Below are positions 14,363 to 18,106 of a stretch of DNA of 18,106 bases, piece by piece. The stretch comes from Hydrogenimonas sp. (GTDB taxonomy: Bacteria > Campylobacterota > Campylobacteria > Campylobacterales > Hydrogenimonadaceae). Position 1 is the stretch's first letter. Every line of letters begins with the position of its first letter. The notes beneath the pieces were generated by a model. That model had not been told where the DNA came from and did not search any database. It saw only the letters and a list, made by a program, of their open reading frames with translations. The DNA lies in contig NZ_JAOZOZ010000024.1 in the NCBI RefSeq assembly GCF_029933015.1, positions 1-18,106 on the forward strand. The letters run 5' to 3'. The position numbers were made by a program, and so were the translations under genes.

Positions 14363-15577
14363 GTGACCATCATAGCCGCACGGTGGCTCTTCGACGGCGA
14401 AAAGGTGCTGGAAAACCTGGCCGTCGCATTCGACGAAAAGATCCTCGAGACAGGCCCGTTCGAGATTCTCGAGACCCGCTATCCCGATGCCGACATCCTT
14501 CGGCTCGGAAGCGGGGAGGTACTGCTGCCCGGACTCGTCAACCCCCATGTGCATCTGGAGTTCGGGGCCAACACGACCCATCTGAAATACGGGGACTTCA
14601 TGGCGTGGCTGCAGAGCGTCATCGCCCACCGGGACGAACTGATCGACGCCTGCCACGCCGCCTGCTACAAACGCCAGATCGAAGAGATGCTCCACTCCGG
14701 CACCACCTGTTTCGGCGCCGTCAGCAGCTACGGAAAGGAGCTTACCGCGTGCCGGGCCGCACCTCAGCGCGTCGTCTATTTCAACGAAGCGATCGGTTCC
14801 CAGCCCGCCGCCGTCGACGCCCTCTACAGCGACTTCATGCAGCGCCTCGAAGAGAGCGAAAAAGCGGCTTCCGAACGGTTCGTTCCCGCCGTCGCGATCC
14901 ACGCCCCCTACTCGGTCCATCCCGTCCTGATGAGAAAGATCCTCGAAGAGACCGAAGGAAAGCCTCTGACGGCCCACTTCATGGAGTCGCCCGCCGAAAA
15001 GGAGTGGCTCATGGAGGGCAAAGGGCCCTTCCGGTTCTTCTTCGAAAGCTATCTGGGCCAGAGCAGTCCGCTGTGCCATCCCGAAGCTTTTCTCGAACTC
15101 CTCGACGGCAGGAAAACCCTGTTGACCCATGCGGTCCAGGCCGACGAAAAGCTGCTGGAGAGGATCGCCGAGGCGGGCCACGTCATCACCCACTGCCCCC
15201 GGTCCAACCGCCTGCTGGGGTGCGGCAGACTCGCCATAGAGAGCGTCAGAAAAAAGGGGATACCCTGGCTGCTGGGGACCGACGGCCTCAGCTCCAACAC
15301 GTCGCTGAACCTCTGGGACGAGATGCGCGCGGCGCTGATGCTCCACCACCAGGCGCCGCTCGATCTCTTCGCCGCCGATCTGCTTCGTGCCGTCACATCC
15401 CGGGCGGCCGACGCCCTGGGCCTCTCTGTCGGACGCATCGAGGCCGGCCGCTGTGCCGACCTCGTCACCGTCGCCCTGCCGGACGCGCCGGAAAACGGAA
15501 AGAGCGTGGCGACACAGCTTATCCTGCACACGCGGTCCGTCGATCGACTCTACATCGGAGGAAAACAGTATGTCTGA
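14363..15577 (+). CDS. COG0402 amidohydrolase, likely 6-aminodeoxyfutalosine deaminase
   Basis: This is a 404-residue zinc-dependent deaminase of the MtaD/GdeA/AtzA group. Metal ligands are in place: NPHVHLEF (H62, H64), AHFMESPAE (H205), LGTDGLSSN (D307). E208 and H256 are the likely catalytic pair. Family members of this group deaminate S-adenosylhomocysteine, methylthioadenosine or aminodeoxyfutalosine. A Nitratiruptor (Campylobacterota) homologue was, as I recall, shown to deaminate 6-aminodeoxyfutalosine in menaquinone synthesis, so I favour that substrate; methylthioadenosine deaminase is the alternative. The GTG at 14363 is chosen because AAAGGAG lies five bases before it and the protein then starts MTIIAARWLFDG; frames upstream give an uncharacteristic proline-rich leader. 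Its last eight bases overlap the S49 peptidase gene. Confidence 0.82.
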   Translation: MTIIAARWLFDGEKVLENLAVAFDEKILETGPFEILETRYPDADILRLGSGEVLLPGLVNPHVHLEFGANTTHLKYGDFMAWLQSVIAHRDELIDACHAACYKRQIEEMLHSGTTCFGAVSSYGKELTACRAAPQRVVYFNEAIGSQPAAVDALYSDFMQRLEESEKAASERFVPAVAIHAPYSVHPVLMRKILEETEGKPLTAHFMESPAEKEWLMEGKGPFRFFFESYLGQSSPLCHPEAFLELLDGRKTLLTHAVQADEKLLERIAEAGHVITHCPRSNRLLGCGRLAIESVRKKGIPWLLGTDGLSSNTSLNLWDEMRAALMLHHQAPLDLFAADLLRAVTSRAADALGLSVGRIEAGRCADLVTVALPDAPENGKSVATQLILHTRSVDRLYIGGKQYV

Positions 15578-16442
15578 CTTTTTCAAAAAACTCTTTCTGC
15601 CCATCACGGCCACCCTCGACTTTATCCAGAAGTATTTCAAATCGCTGCTTTTCATTCTGATCCTTCTGCTGATCCTGGCCCCCGCCAGCACCGAATCGGT
15701 CAAACCGCCCAACCTGGCCACCCTGACACTGGCCGGTCCCATCATGGACGCGGAGAAGATCGTCAAAGAGATCGAAGCGCTGAAAGAGGAGGAGGATATC
15801 AAAGGGGTTCTCTTTCTCGTCGACTCCCCCGGCGGCGCCGTAGCCCCCTCCGTGGAGATCGCGCTCGCCATCAAGCGCCTCAAGGCCCAAAAGCCGGTCG
15901 TCGCCTACGCGGCGGGAACGATGGCCAGCGGCAGCTACTACGCTTCGATCTGGGCCAGCAGAATCGTCGCCAACCCGGCCGCCACGATCGGGTCGATCGG
16001 CGTCATCATGGAGGGGATGAACATCAAAGGTCTCATCGACAAGCTCGGCGTCAAGCCCCAGGTGGTCAAAGCGGGAAAATACAAAGAGGCGGGCACGCCT
16101 TTCAGGGAGTGGACACCCGAGGAGCGCAGAGAGATCGAAACCCATGTGCTGGACATCTACCATATGTTCGTCAAAGATGTGGCCAGCGCGAGACACCTCG
16201 ACCCCACCCACCCCGAAACCTTCGCCGACGCCCGGATCTTCATCGCCTCCAAAGCCCAGAAGGTCGGCCTGATCGATCAGGTGGGATCTCTCGAAGACGC
16301 CAAAGCGCTGACCAAGACCCTCAGCGGCGTCAAAGAGGCACGATGGAAAGAGAAGAGCAGATGGGAGCAGTACATCGAAAACCTCGCCGAACAGTCGGCC
16401 AGAACTTTCGCGAGTCAGTTGCGGGGATGGATCGTACGTTAA
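15570..16442 (+). CDS. sppA: signal peptide peptidase SppA-type protease (S49)
   Basis: This is a membrane-anchored serine protease that degrades leftover signal peptides and other membrane fragments; it likely faces the periplasm. The 290 residues start with an amphipathic stretch and a single membrane helix (about 25-40). The S49 core follows: VDSPGGAVAPS (84-94), TMASGSYYAS with the nucleophile Ser120, and KAGKYKEAGTPFREWTPEER with the Lys general base (K172 by pattern). At this length it is the short single-domain form, which works as an oligomer, not the duplicated E. coli form. GGAGG lies eight bases before the ATG, within the end of the amidohydrolase gene, so the two are co-translated. 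The same gene pair occurs in Campylobacter next to aroQ. Confidence 0.92.
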   Translation: MSDFFKKLFLPITATLDFIQKYFKSLLFILILLLILAPASTESVKPPNLATLTLAGPIMDAEKIVKEIEALKEEEDIKGVLFLVDSPGGAVAPSVEIALAIKRLKAQKPVVAYAAGTMASGSYYASIWASRIVANPAATIGSIGVIMEGMNIKGLIDKLGVKPQVVKAGKYKEAGTPFREWTPEERREIETHVLDIYHMFVKDVASARHLDPTHPETFADARIFIASKAQKVGLIDQVGSLEDAKALTKTLSGVKEARWKEKSRWEQYIENLAEQSARTFASQLRGWIVR

Positions 16443-16489
16443 GATAGACTTATATTTCAACTGAAAGAGAGATTTAATATGAAACCGGC

Positions 16490-16495
16490 TATGAT
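16490..16495 (+). promoter_or_regulatory. weak -10 candidate for the cytochrome gene
   Basis: TATGAT lies 31 bases before the ATG, giving a leader of about 25 bases with AAGGAG. The 84-bp gap after the S49 peptidase gene is AT-rich. No -35 is visible. Confidence 0.35.
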
Positions 16496-16526
16496 TAAAT
16501 ACTTTTTATAAAAAAGGAGTGGTTTC

Positions 16527-16949
16527 ATGAAAAAAATTGGATTGTTGGCCATCGCTCTGGTTACGGCGGGTACAATGACACTGGGTGCGTCCACCCATGT
16601 AAAAGATGCGGCGAGTGTCTACAAGAACAGATGCGCCAACTGCCACGGCGACAAAGCCAACGGCGTACCGAAAATCACACCCGCTCCGGGTGTCGATCCC
16701 CGTGAGGCGGATGCCAAAGGGATCGTCTCCGAAGAGAGCGCGAACGTCTATGGTCCTCCGCTCAACGGACTGAGCAAAGAGGAGCTTCTCAAAAAGCTCG
16801 ACGAGATCAGAAACGGTGATTTCGACAGCGAATCGACCCATGCCGCCATGCGCAAAAATCTCGAGGAGATCGAAAAGCGTGAAGGAAAGATCTCCGACGA
16901 GGCGATGGCCGAGTACATCTACAACACCTTCGGCCCCGGCTCGGAGTGA
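16527..16949 (+). CDS. periplasmic monoheme c-type cytochrome
   Basis: This is a small electron carrier or redox subunit of the periplasm. The 140 residues begin with a signal peptide (MKKIGLLAIALVTAGTMTLGA, cut near 21). One heme-binding motif, CANCH, is at 36-40 (VYKNRCANCHGDKANG), and the likely sixth ligand is a methionine in THAAMRKNL (M108). Between them is an insertion of about 30 residues (TPAPGVDPREADAKGIVSEESANVYG) not seen in the shortest class I cytochromes. The C-terminal helix DEAMAEYIYNTF is typical of the fold. AAGGAG lies seven bases before the ATG. It appears to be a single-gene unit. The redox partner cannot be told. Confidence 0.88.
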   Translation: MKKIGLLAIALVTAGTMTLGASTHVKDAASVYKNRCANCHGDKANGVPKITPAPGVDPREADAKGIVSEESANVYGPPLNGLSKEELLKKLDEIRNGDFDSESTHAAMRKNLEEIEKREGKISDEAMAEYIYNTFGPGSE

Positions 16950-16958
16950 CCCCTCTCT

Positions 16959-16980
16959 CCATGCCCCGCAGCGGGCATGG
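16959..16980. terminator. hairpin between convergent genes
   Basis: CCATGCCC (16959-16966) pairs perfectly with GGGCATGG (16973-16980) around a six-base loop. It fills the 33-base gap between the cytochrome stop and the stop of the convergent gene, so it could serve both directions. There is no T-run on either side. Confidence 0.55.
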
Positions 16981-16982
16981 CC

Positions 16983-17552
16983 TCAATCCATCTTTCTGAT
17001 TTTCATCAATACCGTCCGGGTGATCGTCGCCGTGACACTGTCTCCCTTTTTCAGATTTTCCAGATGGGCCACATCCTCTTTGACATGCACGGTGCGCCGC
17101 TCGCCCGTCGGGCCCTCCAACGTGATGAGCCGCTTTTTGTAGTCGATGTCGACGACTTTGGCAACCAGGCGGGTCACTTCGACCGCCTTGAGGGTGGGAA
17201 CACCCGTTTTTGGGCCTGCCACCATCTCCTGCGCTACCGAAGCGCTCGGTACGCCCCCTCTGATCCCTTCGATCACCGCCTCTTCGTAGATCGTCACGAC
17301 CAGCCAGTCTCCGGGATGGATCTTTTTGAGGTTGTGAAGCTGTTTGTCGACATGCAGCTTCATGCGCTTTTTCCCTTTGAGTATCAATTCACCGCTCTTG
17401 TAATCGACATCTTCCACCTCCATCATGTACTCACTGCTTGCAGAGATGACCCTGGAGGGCATCCTGGGTGCGGTTTCGTTCACCGCCGCATGGAGAGATC
17501 CTGCACTCAGCAGGAGTGCTGCAGCGACCGTTAAGAAACTCTTTTTCCTCAT
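16983..17552 (-). CDS. secreted protein with two copies of a beta-rich domain, function unknown
   Basis: This 189-residue protein has a signal peptide (MRKKSFLTVAAALLLSAGSLHAA, cut near 23) and no other membrane segment, so it is probably periplasmic. The mature part holds two related units of about 50-58 residues, near 44-95 and 129-186. Both share a V-x-D-V/I-D-Y-K start, then a LILKGK or LITLEGP strand, V-H-V-D/K, a leucine-containing NLKK, then GD followed by alternating hydrophobic residues. The unit resembles small beta-barrel domains in uncharacterised exported proteins of proteobacteria. GGGAG lies upstream of the ATG. It stands alone between the cytochrome and the RRM gene. I know of no function. 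Confidence 0.75.
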   Translation of the reverse strand: MRKKSFLTVAAALLLSAGSLHAAVNETAPRMPSRVISASSEYMMEVEDVDYKSGELILKGKKRMKLHVDKQLHNLKKIHPGDWLVVTIYEEAVIEGIRGGVPSASVAQEMVAGPKTGVPTLKAVEVTRLVAKVVDIDYKKRLITLEGPTGERRTVHVKEDVAHLENLKKGDSVTATITRTVLMKIRKMD

Positions 17553-17581
17553 AGTGACTCCCTTGTTTTGGTTGTATGCCC

Positions 17582-17587
17582 ATTATA
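17582..17587 (-). promoter_or_regulatory. -10 element for the duplicated-domain secreted protein
   Basis: The minus strand reads TATAAT after a T-rich tract (AGTTTTTGGGT), 29 bases before the ATG. The leader would be about 23 bases and contains the GGGAG ribosome site. Confidence 0.5.
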
Positions 17588-17651
17588 ACCCAAAAACTGT
17601 GAATCGAGGTATCGGAAAAAACGAAAGAAAGTGGAATAGAGGGGGGAGAAG

Positions 17652-17671
17652 AGGGGCGCGATGGCCCCCCT
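17652..17671 (-). terminator. GC hairpin after the RRM gene
   Basis: On the minus strand AGGGGGGC pairs with GCGCCCCT around a CATC loop, with one G-G mismatch, five bases past the stop codon. It is followed by pyrimidine-rich sequence (CTTCTCCCCCCTC) rather than a pure T-run, so it is a plausible but not canonical terminator. Confidence 0.5.
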
Positions 17672-17676
17672 GAAGA

Positions 17677-17955
17677 TCAAAATCGGTTGAAATCGCCTCG
17701 GGGCTGTCGGGGTTCGCGGGGACGCGCTTCGTTGACACGAAGATTTCGGCCTCCCACTTCCTTGCCGTTGAGGGCTTCGATCGCTTCGTTGGCCGCATTG
17801 TCGTCCGGCATTTCGACGAAACCGAACCCTTTCGAGCGGCCGGTCTCTCTATCGCTGATGATACGCGCGCTGCTTACTTCGCCATACTGTTCGAAAACTT
17901 CTTTCAGTTCACCATCGTCCATTCTGTAAGACAGGTTGCCCACGTAGATATTCAT
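17677..17955 (-). CDS. RRM-type RNA-binding protein
   Basis: This 92-residue cytoplasmic protein is one RNA recognition motif plus a short arginine- and proline-rich tail. RNP2 is IYVGNL (3-8) and RNP1 is RSKGFGFVEM (40-49), both with the aromatic residues that stack on RNA. The tail (EARPREPRQPRGDFNRF) resembles the glycine/arginine tails of cyanobacterial Rbp proteins, which often respond to cold. GGAGAA lies about eight bases before the ATG. The AT-rich 5' leader is about 65 bases if the upstream extended -10 is real. Bacterial members probably bind mRNA, but the targets here are unknown. Confidence 0.93.
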   Translation of the reverse strand: MNIYVGNLSYRMDDGELKEVFEQYGEVSSARIISDRETGRSKGFGFVEMPDDNAANEAIEALNGKEVGGRNLRVNEARPREPRQPRGDFNRF

Positions 17956-18025
17956 TCTACTTCTCCAAATAAAAAACTCTTCCGAATTACAAAAAATTCA
18001 ATATTTTTTATAAAACGGACGAAAC

Positions 18026-18046
18026 ACTATAACATAATCCAGATTA
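18026..18046. promoter_or_regulatory. divergent promoter region with a palindrome
   Basis: On the minus strand 18034-18026 reads TGT-TATAGT, an extended -10 for the RRM gene. On the plus strand CATAAT (18033-18038) could serve the gene starting at 18081. Right beside both is the perfect inverted repeat TAATC-CA-GATTA (18035-18046), placed where a repressor could block either promoter. The operator role is inference. Confidence 0.35.
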
Positions 18047-18080
18047 CAGGAATGGCAGTGGGAAGAATTTTGGAGTTTTT

Positions 18081-18106
18081 ATGAAAACATGTAGCGAAAG
18101 GTCGCA
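18081..18106 (+). CDS. start of an unknown gene, cut by the window edge
   Basis: An ATG at 18081 has TGGAG five bases upstream and opens a frame (MKTCSERS...) that runs off the right edge. The spacing, the divergent layout with the RRM gene and a -10-like CATAAT about 43 bases upstream suggest a real start. Nothing can be said of the product from eight residues. Confidence 0.4.

Noticed and set aside
14281..15660. Long arginine- and proline-rich frame overlapping the amidohydrolase gene on the same strand
   Set aside because: It is the +1 shadow of a gene with all catalytic residues in the other frame. Its composition is that of an out-of-frame GC-rich sequence.

Overview
The window looks like chromosomal DNA of a GC-rich member of the Campylobacterota (former Epsilonproteobacteria). 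The strongest evidence is gene order: aroQ, an M24 peptidase, folK, flhF, flhG, a small membrane protein, fliA, fliM and fliY on the minus strand, with a COG0402 amidohydrolase and an S49 peptidase diverging from aroQ. From memory this is the arrangement around Cj0059c-Cj0068 of Campylobacter jejuni and HP1030-HP1038 of Helicobacter pylori. The high GC content and the single-heme cytochrome fit a free-living, vent-type lineage (Hydrogenimonas, Nitratifractor or Sulfurovum-like) better than a host-associated Campylobacter. This placement is inference; I cannot assign a genus.

Layout. 1-1161: an MFS drug exporter cut by the left edge, convergent with a small secreted protein. 1593-5048 (minus): a ComF-type phosphoribosyltransferase, lepA and prs, with two 7-bp tandem repeat arrays between comF and lepA. 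5192-5533 (plus): a DUF2853 protein diverging from prs. 5534-5860: a tRNA-Pro(CGG) gene and, 160 bp downstream of it, an exact 27-bp copy of its 3' end. 5861-6892 (minus): mnmA. 7023-14214 (minus): the flagellar and housekeeping cluster, almost fully overlapping or abutting. 14363-16442 (plus): the amidohydrolase and the S49 peptidase. 16527-16949 (plus): a periplasmic c-type cytochrome. 16983-17955 (minus): a secreted protein with a duplicated domain, then an RRM RNA-binding protein. A new plus-strand gene probably begins at 18081.

How the genes work together. FlhF and FlhG control where and how many flagella are built. FliA is the sigma-28 factor for late flagellar genes. FliM and FliY are switch (C-ring) proteins that receive chemotaxis signals. 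AroQ and FolK, for chorismate and folate synthesis, are translationally linked to the same cluster. LepA, MnmA, the tRNA and the RRM protein serve translation, and Prs supplies PRPP. The amidohydrolase may act in the futalosine route to menaquinone, which would match a menaquinone-based respiratory chain.

I do not see a defence island, integrase, transposase, CRISPR array or biosynthetic cluster. Most of the window is ordinary core genome. The features worth a second look are the tRNA-Pro 3'-end duplication with its hairpin, the paired heptanucleotide arrays in front of comF, the uncharacterised membrane protein coupled to fliA, and the duplicated-domain secreted protein.
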